Below are positions 33,616-41,723 of a DNA stretch of 64,000 nucleotides, piece after piece; the first letter of the stretch is position 1; every line of letters begins with the position of its first letter. The position numbers were made by a program, and so were the translations under genes. Under the pieces are notes generated by a model. That model saw only the letters and a list, made by a program, of their open reading frames with translations, made no database searches and was not told the origin of the DNA. Source of the DNA: JBBRHQ01 sp963738305 (GTDB lineage Bacteria > Actinomycetota > Thermoleophilia > Solirubrobacterales > 70-9); the NCBI GenBank assembly GCA_963738305.1, contig CAVTVU010000001.1:806001-870000 (forward strand). Direction: 5' to 3'.

Positions 33616-33631
33616 GAAGAATCTCGTAAGA
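33616..33631 (-). promoter_or_regulatory. Direct-repeat operator before the second two-component system
   Basis: On the minus strand the sequence reads TCTTACGAGATTCTTC, with TCTTA and TCTTC half sites 11 bp apart, 24 bases before the regulator ATG. The half site differs from the TCA boxes at 8-22 kb, as expected for a different regulator. Confidence 0.35.
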
Positions 33632-33660
33632 GTCGGCCGCGCTCAATAGCCTGGCGGGCG

Positions 33661-34444
33661 ATGGCCCTCGCCGACGGCTACGACGGCTTCCTCTTCGACC
33701 TCGACGGCGTCCTCTGGCTGGGGTCCGAACCGATCCCCGGGGCGGCGGAGGCCGTCGCCGGGCTGATCGACGCCGGAAAGGGCGCCGCCTTCCTCACCAA
33801 CAACCCGCGCGCCGGCGCGGAGGACTATGCGGCCCGCCTTCGCGGCGAAGGGATCGAGGTGGGGCCCGAGCGCGTCGTCACGGCCGGGGCCGTGACCGCC
33901 GCCCTCGCTGCGGCCTCTCCCGCCGCCCTCCGCGGCGCGTACGTGATCGGCACAGACTCCTTCCGGCGGGAGGTCGCCGACGCCGGAGCGAGCCTGCTCG
34001 ACGGCGATGGGGGCGAGGAGGCCGGGGTCGTGGTCGTCTCCGGGCACGCCGGGTTCGACTACGGCGAGCTGAGAATCGCGACCGCGGCGCTGCTGCGTGG
34101 TGCGAAGCTGTTCGCCACCAACCGCGACCCGACGATGCCGATGCCCGGGAGGTCTCTGGCCAGGCACCGGCTCGATCCTGGCGGCGGTCGAGACGGCCTC
34201 GGGGGCCTCCGCGACGGTTGGCGGGAAGCCCCAGCGGCCGATCTTCGAGCGCGCGCGGGCGCTGGTGGCGGGCTCCCGGGTGGCGATGGTGGGCGACCGC
34301 CTCGACTCCGACATCGAGGGCGCGGCGGCGGCCGGGCTGGAGACGATCCTCGTCCTCACCGGCTCCACAGGGCGCAAGGAGGCGCTCAACTCGCCGGTGC
34401 GCCCCGGTCAGATCGTCGAGAGCGTCGCCGACCTCAGGGATTGA
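33661..34444 (+). pseudogene. HAD-superfamily IIA phosphatase (NagD type), one frameshift
   Basis: The N-terminal frame has motif I FLFDLDGVLWLGSEPIPGA, motif II AAFLTNNPRAGAEDYAARLR and the cap region VVVVSGHAGFDYGELRIATA with LFATNRDPTMPMPG. After a shift near 34148 the protein continues as GLWPGTGSILAAVETASGAS, GKPQRPIFERARALVAGSRV and motif III VAMVGDRLDSDIEGAAAAGL. Removing one G from the GGG at 34147-34149 gives a continuous product of about 260 residues. These enzymes dephosphorylate small phosphorylated metabolites such as nucleotides or glycerol phosphate. The stop overlaps the nuclease ATG (TGATG). Confidence 0.82.
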
Positions 34445-35144
34445 TGGCCCGGCCACTGTGGATAGGAGTCGCGCTCGCCGCCCCGGCCACCGCCGCGGCG
34501 TGCCTCGGCGCGTCCCCGGCCACCGCCGCCGACCGCGACTGCAGCGACTTCCCCAACCAGCGGGCGGCGCAGAGCTACTTCATCGCCAAGGGTGGACCTG
34601 CGGCGCGACCCAGATCACCTCGACTCCGACGGCGATGGCACCGCCTGCGAGACGCTCCCCTGTCCCTGCCGGTACGGGGACGGGGGCGGTGGGCCCCAGC
34701 GGCAGCGGATCAGGGCCCGCATCGTCCACGTCGTCGACGGCGACACCGTCCGGGTGCGGGCGAAGCACACCCGCAGACGTAACTACGACGTGCGGCTGAT
34801 CGGCATCGACACGCCGGAGAAGTACGGCGCTCGCGAGTGCGGCTCCGCCGGTGCGTCTCGCTCTATGCGGCGGCTCGCTCCGGTCGGGCTGCGGGTCAAG
34901 CTCGTCACCGACCCGAGCCAGGACACCTTCGATCGCTACGGGCGCCTGCTCGCCTACGTGATCCGGCGCCGGGACGGACGCGACCTTGGTCGTGCCCAGA
35001 TCGCCCGCGGCTGGGCCAAGGTCTACGTGTTCGAGCGCGGGCTTCAGGCGGGTTCACAGCTACCGCCGGGCCGCGCACCGCGCGCACCGCGCGCAGCGCG
35101 GGGTCTGGGGACGCTGCGGCGGGGACTTCCACCACCCTCAGTAG
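34444..35144 (+). pseudogene. Secreted thermonuclease (SNase) with N-terminal Excalibur domain, two frameshifts
   Basis: A signal peptide (WIGVALAAPATAAACLGASP) is followed by an Excalibur-type calcium-binding motif, DCSDFPNQRAAQSYFIAKG, continuing in the next frame as RRDPDHLDSDGDGTACE. The SNase domain then reads RIVHVVDGDTVRVRA, VRLIGIDTPEKYGARECGSA, RVKLVTDPSQDTFDRYGRLL and ARGWAKVYVFERG. A second shift near 35046 leads to FRRVHSYRRAAHRAHRAQRG and VWGRCGGDFHHPQ, ending with TAG at 35142-35144. Both shifts fit one extra G. The catalytic Arg and Asp/Glu positions are present. It probably degrades extracellular nucleic acids. Confidence 0.8.
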
Positions 35145-35329
35145 GGGACCGAGACCCGCACCAGCACCCTGCCCGCGCAGTAGAGCCGCGCCGAGCGGTC
35201 CTCGTACCGGACCAGCCGCAGGGTGCGCGGTTTCGAGCACTCGACCCTGCTGGCCGGCGCGGCGCCCGTCCGACCGCCGGCCCAGATCGCCACTGCGGCG
35301 AGGATCGCGCTGAACGCCGTGCGCCACAT
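35138..35329 (-). CDS. Small secreted protein, 63 residues
   Basis: The protein has a short signal-like start (MWRTAFSAILAAVAIWAGG), then CSKPRTLRLVRYEDRSARLY and CAGRVLVRVSVPY. Two Cys residues could form a disulfide. The pattern of basic and beta-prone residues and the tidy ATG-to-stop frame in an otherwise empty interval favour a real gene. I do not recognise the family. It overlaps the 3' end of the nuclease by seven bases. Confidence 0.45.
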   Translation of the reverse strand: MWRTAFSAILAAVAIWAGGRTGAAPASRVECSKPRTLRLVRYEDRSARLYCAGRVLVRVSVPY

Positions 35330-35370
35330 GGCGATTCAAGCGACGCGCGCGCCGGCCTCTCCCCCACGGC

Positions 35371-36162
35371 TCAACAGGGACGATCGAAAAGATCGGCAGA
35401 GTCGATCAACCAGCGATCTCCGGAGCGGACCATCGCGTAGGTCCCGCTGAACTCGGTGCAGCCGCTGGCCAGGGAGTCGGTGCGCAGCGAATCGACCCGG
35501 ACGGTGGCGGTGTTATCGGTCTCCTCGGTCACCCTCGCGTCCAGCCGGGCGTCGAGCAGGAGGTCGGCGATTCGCTCGGAGACCCAGAACGTCCTGCCGC
35601 CGAGGCTGTCGAGGAGCCCGGGAGTGAGGTCGTCGGAGGCGGCCAGGAACCTCCCCTGCTCGAGCACGTCGAAATGGGCCTGCAGGGTCTCGACAGGGTC
35701 GAGCGTGGTGGACGGGGTGCCGCTCTGGGAGGCGCCGGTCCCGCCGCCCTCGTCCCCGTTCAGCAAGGCCACCGCCACCAGTCCGGCCAGGAGGCCGGTC
35801 GCTACCGCGACCGCAACGGCGATCACCCGGCGCCTGGCCCTTCGGAGCCGCCGCCTCTCGGTGGCGGGCGGCGGGGGCGGGGGCGGGGCCTCGAGCCTCG
35901 GCGGCTCCGGCGGGCGGGACTTCGGCGGCGGGCGGCGCTCGGTCGGCGGCTCGGCGCGGGTCGCCCGCTCGGTCGGCGGCTCGAGGTCCGGCTCGCCGGC
36001 CGTGCCGCTCAACTGCTCGGTCTCCCCGGTCGGCTCGGCGGTTGGCTGTTCGCCGCCGCAGGAGCGACAGAAGCGGTCGCCGGGGGAGGTCGGGGCGCCA
36101 CACTTCGGGCAGATCGGGAGCTCCGCCCTCCTCCCCCACTCACCACCCGCGCTCGCCGGCAT
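35371..36162 (-). CDS. Zinc-ribbon membrane protein with extracytoplasmic domain
   Basis: The 263-residue protein has a cytoplasmic zinc ribbon near the start (CPKCGAPTSPGDRFCRSCG), then about 80 residues of Pro/Glu/Arg-rich linker, one transmembrane helix (VIAVAVAVATGLLAGLVAVA) and an exported C-terminal domain of about 110 residues (PVETLQAHFDVLEQGRFLAA, RVDSLRTDSLASGCTEFSG). The layout fits actinobacterial zinc-ribbon anchor proteins of unknown function, perhaps signalling across the membrane. It is divergent from an MFS transporter gene. Confidence 0.78.
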   Translation of the reverse strand: MPASAGGEWGRRAELPICPKCGAPTSPGDRFCRSCGGEQPTAEPTGETEQLSGTAGEPDLEPPTERATRAEPPTERRPPPKSRPPEPPRLEAPPPPPPPATERRRLRRARRRVIAVAVAVATGLLAGLVAVALLNGDEGGGTGASQSGTPSTTLDPVETLQAHFDVLEQGRFLAASDDLTPGLLDSLGGRTFWVSERIADLLLDARLDARVTEETDNTATVRVDSLRTDSLASGCTEFSGTYAMVRSGDRWLIDSADLFDRPC

Positions 36163-36173
36163 CGCCAGAATCA

Positions 36174-36195
36174 GGTTATCGGCGCGGCGATAACC
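36174..36195. promoter_or_regulatory. Inverted repeat in a divergent promoter region
   Basis: GGTTATCG at 36174-36181 and its exact complement CGATAACC at 36188-36195 flank a six-base centre. The palindrome lies 12 bases upstream of the zinc-ribbon gene and covers the apparent start of the MFS gene. It could be an operator or an mRNA hairpin. Confidence 0.4.
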
Positions 36196-37374
36196 GACAT
36201 CAGCCAGGAGGGCTCACCGCGCCGGCTGGCGTCGTTCGCGGGGGTCTTCGCGACAACGATGCTGGCGATGCTCGCGGTCGGCGCCGTCCTCCCAGTCCTC
36301 CCGCACTACGTCCGCGGTCCGCTCGACTCCGGCGACGTGATTGTCGGTGTGGTGATCGGCTGCTACGCGATCACGGGCCTGATCTTTCGCCCGATCGCCG
36401 GGCGGATCGCCGACACCCGCGGCCGGCGGCTGGCGGTGGTCCTCGGCACGGCGCTGGCGGCGCTGGCTGGGCTGATGTACGCGGTGCCGGCCGGCGTTCC
36501 GGGGCTGATCGTCGCCCGGTTGATCCTCGGCGTGGGGGAGGGCACCGTCTTCACCGCAGGCTCGGCCTGGATCGTCGACCTGGCCCCCGAGGACCGTCGC
36601 GGACGGGTGATCGGCCTCTACGGGCTCGCGGTCTGGAGCGGCCTCAGCCTCGGGCCGTTGATCGGCTCGCTGCTACTGCACGCATCCGGCTACGGGCTCG
36701 TCTGGGCCTTCGCCGCGGTGGCGCCGCTGCTTGGGTGCCTGATCGCGGTCCAGCTCCCCGACCCCTTCATCCCGCCGGAGGAGTCGGAGCTGCGACCGCT
36801 GATCGCCGGCGAGTCGATCCGCCCGGGCTCGGCTCTCGCGCTTGCCTCGGTCGGCTATGCGACGGTGGCCGCCTTCGTCGTCCTCCACCTGGATGCTCGC
36901 GGGATCGGGCACGGGGCGATCGCCTTCGGCGCCTTCGCGGCCATGGTGGTCCTCACCCGGCTGATCGGCGGCGATCTCCCCGATCGGGTCGGGCCGGCGC
37001 GCTGCGCCATCGGGGCGGCGACGGTCGAGTCGCTGGGGCTGGCGACGATCGCCCTCGCCTACAGCCTTCCAGTGGCGATCGCCGGTGCGCTGGCGATGGG
37101 CGCGGCGTTCTCGCTGCTCTACCCCTCGCTCTCGCTGGTCGTCGTCGGCCGCGTTCCCGAGCACCGCCGCGGTGCCGCGCTGGGGACCTTCACCGCGTTC
37201 TTCGACGCCGGGGTCGGGCTCGGAGCACCGATCGCCGGGGTCGCGGCGGCACTCGCGGGATACGAGGGCGCCTTTCTGCTCGCCGCCGCCTTCGCGCTGA
37301 TGGCCGCGGCGACCATCGCCCTGGCGATCTCGGGCCGGGGGCGCGCCCTGGTCGCGGAGCTCAGCGCGCGCTGA
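36190..37374 (+). CDS. MFS transporter
   Basis: The product of about 394 residues has 12 predicted helices and the MFS signature after helix two (GRIADTRGRRLAVVLGTALA). Other markers are LILGVGEGTVFTAGSAWIVD, EDRRGRVIGLYGLAVWSGLS and the second-half GGDLPDRVGPARCAIG. No ATG/GTG/TTG is available before helix one. The most natural N-terminus reads (I)TDISQEGSPRRLASFAGVF from ATA at 36190; CTG at 36226 or ATG at 36259 are alternatives, the last cutting into helix one. The substrate is unknown; the type resembles drug or metabolite efflux pumps. Confidence 0.82.
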   Translation: MTDISQEGSPRRLASFAGVFATTMLAMLAVGAVLPVLPHYVRGPLDSGDVIVGVVIGCYAITGLIFRPIAGRIADTRGRRLAVVLGTALAALAGLMYAVPAGVPGLIVARLILGVGEGTVFTAGSAWIVDLAPEDRRGRVIGLYGLAVWSGLSLGPLIGSLLLHASGYGLVWAFAAVAPLLGCLIAVQLPDPFIPPEESELRPLIAGESIRPGSALALASVGYATVAAFVVLHLDARGIGHGAIAFGAFAAMVVLTRLIGGDLPDRVGPARCAIGAATVESLGLATIALAYSLPVAIAGALAMGAAFSLLYPSLSLVVVGRVPEHRRGAALGTFTAFFDAGVGLGAPIAGVAAALAGYEGAFLLAAAFALMAAATIALAISGRGRALVAELSAR

Positions 37375-38140
37375 TCAGGAGCGTCTGCATCGCCCGGCCG
37401 ATCCGGCCTCGCTCGTCGAGGAGGAGCGCGTCGGAGGTGGCGACTCCCTCGGGCTGCGGCAGCGTGACCGCGTCGAGGCAGACCCACTCACCGCCGGGGA
37501 GGCGCTCGAGGTGGACGGAGAGGTCGACGTTGGCGAAGGAGTAGCGGCGGAAATCGAGCGCCGAGCTGACCCCGTTGCCCGAGTCGGCGACGACCAGTAC
37601 CCGTTGCAGTGGAGTCGGCTCCTCGCCGGCGATCAGCGGCTCGCGCATCCTCATCCAGACCGTCGCCGGGCCTGCTTCGGTGAAGGAACCGCTGATGAAG
37701 CGGTACTCGATCGCGGTGTGGTAGCCGACCTGCTCGCCGGTGGGGAAGTAATCGCCCTCGACGCCCTCGGCGGGGGACGGGATCAGCTCGCGCGCCGCGG
37801 CGGGCTCCAGCTCGAGGGGCGAGCCGCGCAGGCGCCAGGCCCGCGCCCTCATCAGTTCCGTGCCGGCGGTGTCGGACAGCGAGGCCTCGATCAACTCCAC
37901 CCGACGGCCGGGGCGGACCAGCTCGGCGCCGACCCTCAGTGCCGCGATCGGGACCGGTCGGAGGATCTCGAAGGTGATGCGGCCGACGTGGCAGCCGCCT
38001 CCATCGCCGAACCGCTCGATCTCGCGGCCCAGAAGTCCGGCCGGCGGGCCGGCGTGCTGGTGCCCGGGGTCCCACGGCCCGCGGGTCGATGCGGTGGCGA
38101 CGTACGTGTCGCCGTCGGGCTCGTAGAAGGCTGCCGTCAC
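37361..38140 (-). CDS. Acyl-CoA thioesterase-like protein (double hotdog)
   Basis: The 259-residue protein begins FYEPDGDTYVATASTRGPWD, then HQHAGPPAGLLGREIERFGD with the HxxGP pattern, and VGRITFEILRPVPIAALRV, as in TesB-like thioesterases. The second hotdog half includes SALDFRRYSFANVDLSVHLE and the end reads SDALLLDERGRIGRAMQTLL. It would hydrolyse acyl-CoA in the cytoplasm. Its 3' end overlaps the MFS gene by 14 bases in convergent orientation. Confidence 0.85.
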   Translation of the reverse strand: MTAAFYEPDGDTYVATASTRGPWDPGHQHAGPPAGLLGREIERFGDGGGCHVGRITFEILRPVPIAALRVGAELVRPGRRVELIEASLSDTAGTELMRARAWRLRGSPLELEPAAARELIPSPAEGVEGDYFPTGEQVGYHTAIEYRFISGSFTEAGPATVWMRMREPLIAGEEPTPLQRVLVVADSGNGVSSALDFRRYSFANVDLSVHLERLPGGEWVCLDAVTLPQPEGVATSDALLLDERGRIGRAMQTLLISAR

Positions 38141-38171
38141 CGGCCGAGCCTAGATGGTCGAATGACGGGAC

Positions 38172-38729
38172 TCAGCAGCGCTCGCCGAAGTGCTGCACCC
38201 AGACGTCGGCGGGGCTGTAGCCGTCGAGCGGACCGACCACCAGACCGACCCCGAGGCTGTCATAGCTTGGATCGAGGATGTTCTCGCGGTGCCCGGGCGA
38301 GTGCATCCAGGCCTCGAAGATCGAGCGGACCGTCCCGAGGCTGCCCGTGCCCCAGGCGATGTTCTCGCCGGCCCGCCAGCAGCCGCCCGAGAGGTAGCCC
38401 TCGCGGCGCATCCAGTAGGTGAAGCCGCGCCCGCAGGCGGAGTGGCTGAAGCTGTCGCAGCGAACGATGTCCAGGGCCTTGTGATGAGCCGAGCGCCCCA
38501 GCCGCCGGTTGGCGTCGAGCTTCGGGATGCCGAGCCTCTGGCGGGCGAAGTTGGTCATGCAGCGCATCGCGCGCTCCTGGACCGCGACCGGATCGCTGCG
38601 AACGTTCTGGTGGCGGCAGGCCGGAGCCGGCGCGATCAGCCGGCTGATCCGGACCGCCTGCGCGGGGCTCGGCACCGCGCAGAGCAGCGCGATGAGCAGA
38701 GCGGCGGCGATAGCCGGTCTCCGGATCAC
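38172..38729 (-). CDS. Secreted CAP/SCP-domain protein
   Basis: The 185-residue protein has a signal peptide (AIAAALLIALLCAVPSPAQA). The mature domain carries the CAP motifs: LGRSAHHKALDIVRCDSFSH (first His), GGCWRAGENIAWGTGSLGTV (Glu), and FEAWMHSPGHRENIL (second Glu/His), ending ADVWVQHFGERC. Conserved Cys residues fit disulfides. The bacterial YkwD-type family is exported, and its activity is not settled. GTG at 38729 begins the signal peptide and follows a GAGAAAG site. Confidence 0.88.
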   Translation of the reverse strand: MIRRPAIAAALLIALLCAVPSPAQAVRISRLIAPAPACRHQNVRSDPVAVQERAMRCMTNFARQRLGIPKLDANRRLGRSAHHKALDIVRCDSFSHSACGRGFTYWMRREGYLSGGCWRAGENIAWGTGSLGTVRSIFEAWMHSPGHRENILDPSYDSLGVGLVVGPLDGYSPADVWVQHFGERC

Positions 38730-38859
38730 GTTGGCTTTCTCGCCATCTGGCGCGCTCGGCGCGACCGTCAGGCACGGGAGTGGACGTCTGTTCGATGCCC
38801 GCAAGGCTGTAACGATAGGCCTGGGGATCTGACTTTCAGATAGACGAGCAAGGAGCGAG

Positions 38860-39267
38860 ATGAGCCAGAAGACAGAGAAGGTCACGAAATCCGACGCCGA
38901 GTGGCGCGCCGAGCTGAGCCCCGAGCAGTACGAGGTGACCCGCAAGGCCGGCACCGAGCGCCCCTTCACCGGACCGTACGTCGACAACAAGGCCGAGGGG
39001 ATGTACCGATGCGTCTGCTGCGGGAATGAGTTGTTCGCCTCGGGGACCAAGTTCGACTCGGGAACCGGCTGGCCCAGCTTCACCGAGCCTGCCAACCTCG
39101 AGAACGTCGAGCTGCGCCCCGACAACAGCCTCTTCATGCGGCGCACCGAGGTCGTCTGCCGCCACTGCGACGCCCACCTGGGCCATGTCTTCGACGACGG
39201 CCCCGGCCCAACCGGCCAGCGGTACTGCATCAACGGCTGCGCCTTGGAGTTTGCGGAGAAGGAATAG
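38860..39267 (+). CDS. msrB: Peptide-methionine (R)-S-oxide reductase MsrB
   Basis: The 135-residue enzyme repairs oxidised methionine. It has WRAELSPEQYEVTRKAGTER at the start, the zinc Cys pairs in MYRCVCCGNELF and VVCRHCDAHLGHVFDDGPGP, the substrate motif FDSGTGWPSF, and the catalytic Cys in QRYCINGCALEF. The ATG follows AAGGAGCGAG. The gene is monocistronic and is followed at once by copy C of the palindromic element, which may act as its terminator. Confidence 0.95.
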   Translation: MSQKTEKVTKSDAEWRAELSPEQYEVTRKAGTERPFTGPYVDNKAEGMYRCVCCGNELFASGTKFDSGTGWPSFTEPANLENVELRPDNSLFMRRTEVVCRHCDAHLGHVFDDGPGPTGQRYCINGCALEFAEKE

Positions 39268-39282
39268 CTGCATGCCAGGGCT

Positions 39283-39399
39283 CGGGGGGTGCCGGGGGGA
39301 ACAGCCCCGGACGCACGCCGCGATAGGAGGAATGGGTGCCTTTAAACCGCACGGCGCGGCGCGCTGAGTGTCCTGGGCAGCACCCCCCGACACCCCCAA
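39283..39399 (-). repeat. Palindromic element, copy C
   Basis: Read on the minus strand, it starts with GTGTCGGGGGGTGCTGCCCA, continues GGACACTCAGCGCGCCG and ends with a GTCCGGGGCTGTTCCCCC arm. It shares order and both arms with copies A and B but is the most diverged. It begins 16 bases after the msrB stop. Confidence 0.65.
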
Positions 39400-39457
39400 G
39401 CGTCCTATCGTCCAACCGTTCGCCGCACACTCGGGCTTGTAAGCGTGCAAGCCGTCC

Positions 39458-39486
39458 CCGGGCGCGGAACGAGCGTCCGCACCCGG
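39458..39486. repeat. Hairpin in the intergenic region
   Basis: CCGGGCGCGGA at 39458-39468 pairs with 39476-39486 at ten of eleven positions around a seven-base loop. It could be part of a small RNA or a remnant structure; no promoter was identified. Confidence 0.35.
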
Positions 39487-39612
39487 GACTTCCTGGAGCA
39501 GGTAGGAGCGGCTCGGTGCCATCACGAGAGATCCGACCCGAGGCTCTTTACGTCAGGGGTTTGGTCGGCCACGTCCGGGTGGCGGCGCCGGTGGCCGTGG
39601 CGCTGCTGAACT

Positions 39613-39730
39613 CGGGTGCGTCGGGGGATTCCTCCCCCGGACACTCAGCGCGCCGCGCCTACAGGACCAGGGACCACTGGCTACTCCACTCGCGGCGTCG
39701 CGTCCGGGGGTGGTTCCCCCGGCGCACCCG
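39613..39730 (+). repeat. Palindromic element, copy B
   Basis: The outer arms (39613-39642 and 39702-39730) are imperfect inverted repeats, and each arm contains its own GGGGG...CCCCC mini-hairpin. The inner blocks GGACACTCAGCGCGCCGCG and CTCCACTCGCGGCGTCGCG are identical to those of copy A. Confidence 0.75.
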
Positions 39731-39743
39731 AAACCGACGACGC

Positions 39744-40397
39744 CTACGTCCCGTTGGCGCCGCCGCCCGCGCCGAGGTAGCTGAAGCGCACCGCCAGGGC
39801 GACCGCCTCGGTGCGGGTGTCGACCTCCAGCTTCGCTATCGCGTTGCGGACGTGGGTGTGGACCGTCGCCGGGCTGAGCGAGAGCCGGTCGGCGATCTCC
39901 TTCACCCGCAGGCCCTCGGCCAGCAGCTCGAGTATCTGTCGCTCACGTGGGGAGAGGTCGAGGAGCTTCTCCACCTCGGACGGCTTGCCGCCGGCGAAGT
40001 CGCCGCCGAGGAAGGTCCCGCCGTTGGTGACCGCCTCGACGGCCTTGGCGATGTCCTCGGCCGGCGCCGACTTCAGAACGTAGCCCGAGGCGCCGGCGCG
40101 GAGGGCCAGCGCCAGCAGGTCGGGCTGGGCATGGGCGGTGAAGATGATCACCTTGGTCAGAGGCCGGACCCGGAGCACCTCCCTGGTCGCCTCGATACCG
40201 TCGCGCTTCGGCAGCTCGACGTCGATGATCAGGACGTCGGGCTCCAGCTCGGCCACGGTCTCGACCACGCCGCGACCGTCGCTTGCCTCGCCGACGATCT
40301 CGACGGCGCTGTGGCTCGCCATCCGTGCCTTGATCGCGTCGCGGACGATTTCGTGGTCGTCACAAAGCACGACGCGCTTGGCTTCGCGCACGCTCAT
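39744..40397 (-). CDS. NarL/FixJ-family response regulator (LuxR output)
   Basis: The 217-residue protein has a receiver with VVLCDDHEIVRDAIKARMAS, LIIDVELPKRDGIEATREVL and LRAGASGYVLKSAPAEDIAK, and a LuxR helix-turn-helix LSPRERQILELLAEGLRVKE with IADRLSLSPATVHTHVRNAI. No kinase is adjacent. The ATG overlaps the stop of serS (ATGA), an unusual pairing that suggests cotranscription with the synthetase gene. Confidence 0.93.
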   Translation of the reverse strand: MSVREAKRVVLCDDHEIVRDAIKARMASHSAVEIVGEASDGRGVVETVAELEPDVLIIDVELPKRDGIEATREVLRVRPLTKVIIFTAHAQPDLLALALRAGASGYVLKSAPAEDIAKAVEAVTNGGTFLGGDFAGGKPSEVEKLLDLSPRERQILELLAEGLRVKEIADRLSLSPATVHTHVRNAIAKLEVDTRTEAVALAVRFSYLGAGGGANGT

Positions 40398-41665
40398 TCC
40401 GCCCCGATTCTTTCAGGGGCGCCGTAGGGATGCAAAGAACTGGGTAGCGTGAATCCCCCGTCGCGCTCCTGCCGGTTCTCGATCAGGGCGATCAGGGTGC
40501 GCCCGACGGCGACGGCGGTCCCGTTCAGGGTGTGGGGATGCACCGGGGCCTCGCCTTCCGCCGGCCGGTATCGGCAGCCGAGCCTGCGCGCCTGGAAGTC
40601 GGTCGTGTTCGAGCAGGAGGTCAGCTCCCGATAGCGGCTCTGGCTCGGCATCCAGGCCTCGCAGTCGTACTTCTTGGCGGCGGGCGCGCCGAGGTCGCCC
40701 ACCGCGACGCTGATGACGCGGTAGGGCAGCTCGAGATCGGTGAGGATCCGCTCCTCGATCGAGAGCAACCGCTCGTGCTCGTTTGCCGAGGAGTCCGGCT
40801 CGACGAACGAAAACATCTCCACCTTGTCGAACTGGTGCACGCGGAAGATCCCCCGCGTGTCCTTGCCGGCGGCGCCCGCCTCGCGGCGGAAGCAGGGAGA
40901 GAAGCCCGCGTACCGCAGCGGCAGCGAGCCGGGGTCGAGGATCTGGTCGCCGTGAAGCGCGGCCAGCGGCACCTCCGAGGTCCCGACCAGGAACAGCTCG
41001 TCCCTCTCCACCTCATAGATCATCTCCCGCTCGCCCGGGAAGTAGCCGGTTCCGAACAGCGCCCCCTCCCTGACCAGGGCGGGGGGAACCACCGGCTCAT
41101 GGCCCTCGGAACGCAGCGTCTCCATCGCGTAGCGGACCAGGGCCAGCTCGACCATCACCAGCTCGCCCATCAGGTAGGCGAAGCGCGAGCCCGATACCCG
41201 GGCCGCCGCCTCCATCTCGATCAGGCCCAGCGCGGTGCCGATCTCCAGGTGATCGCGGGGCTCGAAGCCGAACTCGGGGCGCTCCCCGACCTCGCGCAGG
41301 ACCACTGCGTCCTCCTCCGTAAGGCCATCGGGAGCATCTGGATCGGGGATGTTGGGGAGAGTCGCCGCCAGCTCGTCGCGTCGGCGCTCGACCTCGGCCA
41401 GCTCACCCTCCAGCTGCTTGATCCGGCCGGAGAGCTCGCGCATCTCGCCAATCGCCTCCGCCGCGTCGCCTCCGGCCCGCTTGGTTTCGGCGATCGCTTC
41501 GCTGGCCTTGTTCTGCCGGGCCCTCCCGTCCTCGATCTCAGGCAGCAGCGCCCGGCGCCGGCCGTCCAGCTCGAGCAGCTCGTCGAGCGCCTCGGCCGCG
41601 CCCCTTCGGCGCAGCGCCACCCGGTAGGGCTCGGGGTCGGAGCGGATCTGCTTCAGGTCCAGCAC
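40394..41665 (-). CDS. serS: Seryl-tRNA synthetase
   Basis: The 423-residue class II synthetase charges tRNA-Ser. The N-terminal coiled-coil arm runs over residues 25-105 (DGRARQNKASEAIAETKRAG, then KQLEGELAEVERRRDEL). Class II motif 2 is FRREAGAAGKDTRGIFRVHQ, and motif 3 is NGTAVAVGRTLIALIENRQ. Start MLDLKQIRSDPEPYRVALRR is the standard SerRS N-terminus. All essential parts are present and length is normal. Confidence 0.96.
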   Translation of the reverse strand: MLDLKQIRSDPEPYRVALRRRGAAEALDELLELDGRRRALLPEIEDGRARQNKASEAIAETKRAGGDAAEAIGEMRELSGRIKQLEGELAEVERRRDELAATLPNIPDPDAPDGLTEEDAVVLREVGERPEFGFEPRDHLEIGTALGLIEMEAAARVSGSRFAYLMGELVMVELALVRYAMETLRSEGHEPVVPPALVREGALFGTGYFPGEREMIYEVERDELFLVGTSEVPLAALHGDQILDPGSLPLRYAGFSPCFRREAGAAGKDTRGIFRVHQFDKVEMFSFVEPDSSANEHERLLSIEERILTDLELPYRVISVAVGDLGAPAAKKYDCEAWMPSQSRYRELTSCSNTTDFQARRLGCRYRPAEGEAPVHPHTLNGTAVAVGRTLIALIENRQERDGGFTLPSSLHPYGAPERIGAE

Positions 41666-41723
41666 GGTCGCTCCTCCGCCGGGGACCGACCCGAAGCGCG
41701 CCGGCTATGGCCGGCGGCGCCCA

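Larger units (their letters stand above)
39268..39743. other. Gene-free interval with two palindromic repeat copies
   Basis: No credible coding frame is present. Copy C (39283-39399, minus orientation) and copy B (39613-39730, plus orientation) of a roughly 117-bp palindromic element bound the interval. The central 213 bases hold a hairpin at 39458-39486 and nothing else I can name. The regulator gene on the right ends just after copy B. Confidence 0.75.

Noticed and set aside
39458..39486. Hairpin considered as part of a tRNA
   Set aside because: No cloverleaf, anticodon arm or T-loop motif could be assembled around it.
39283..39743. Inverted repeat pair considered as an insertion sequence
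   Set aside because: There is no transposase frame between the copies, and each copy is itself a complete palindromic element.
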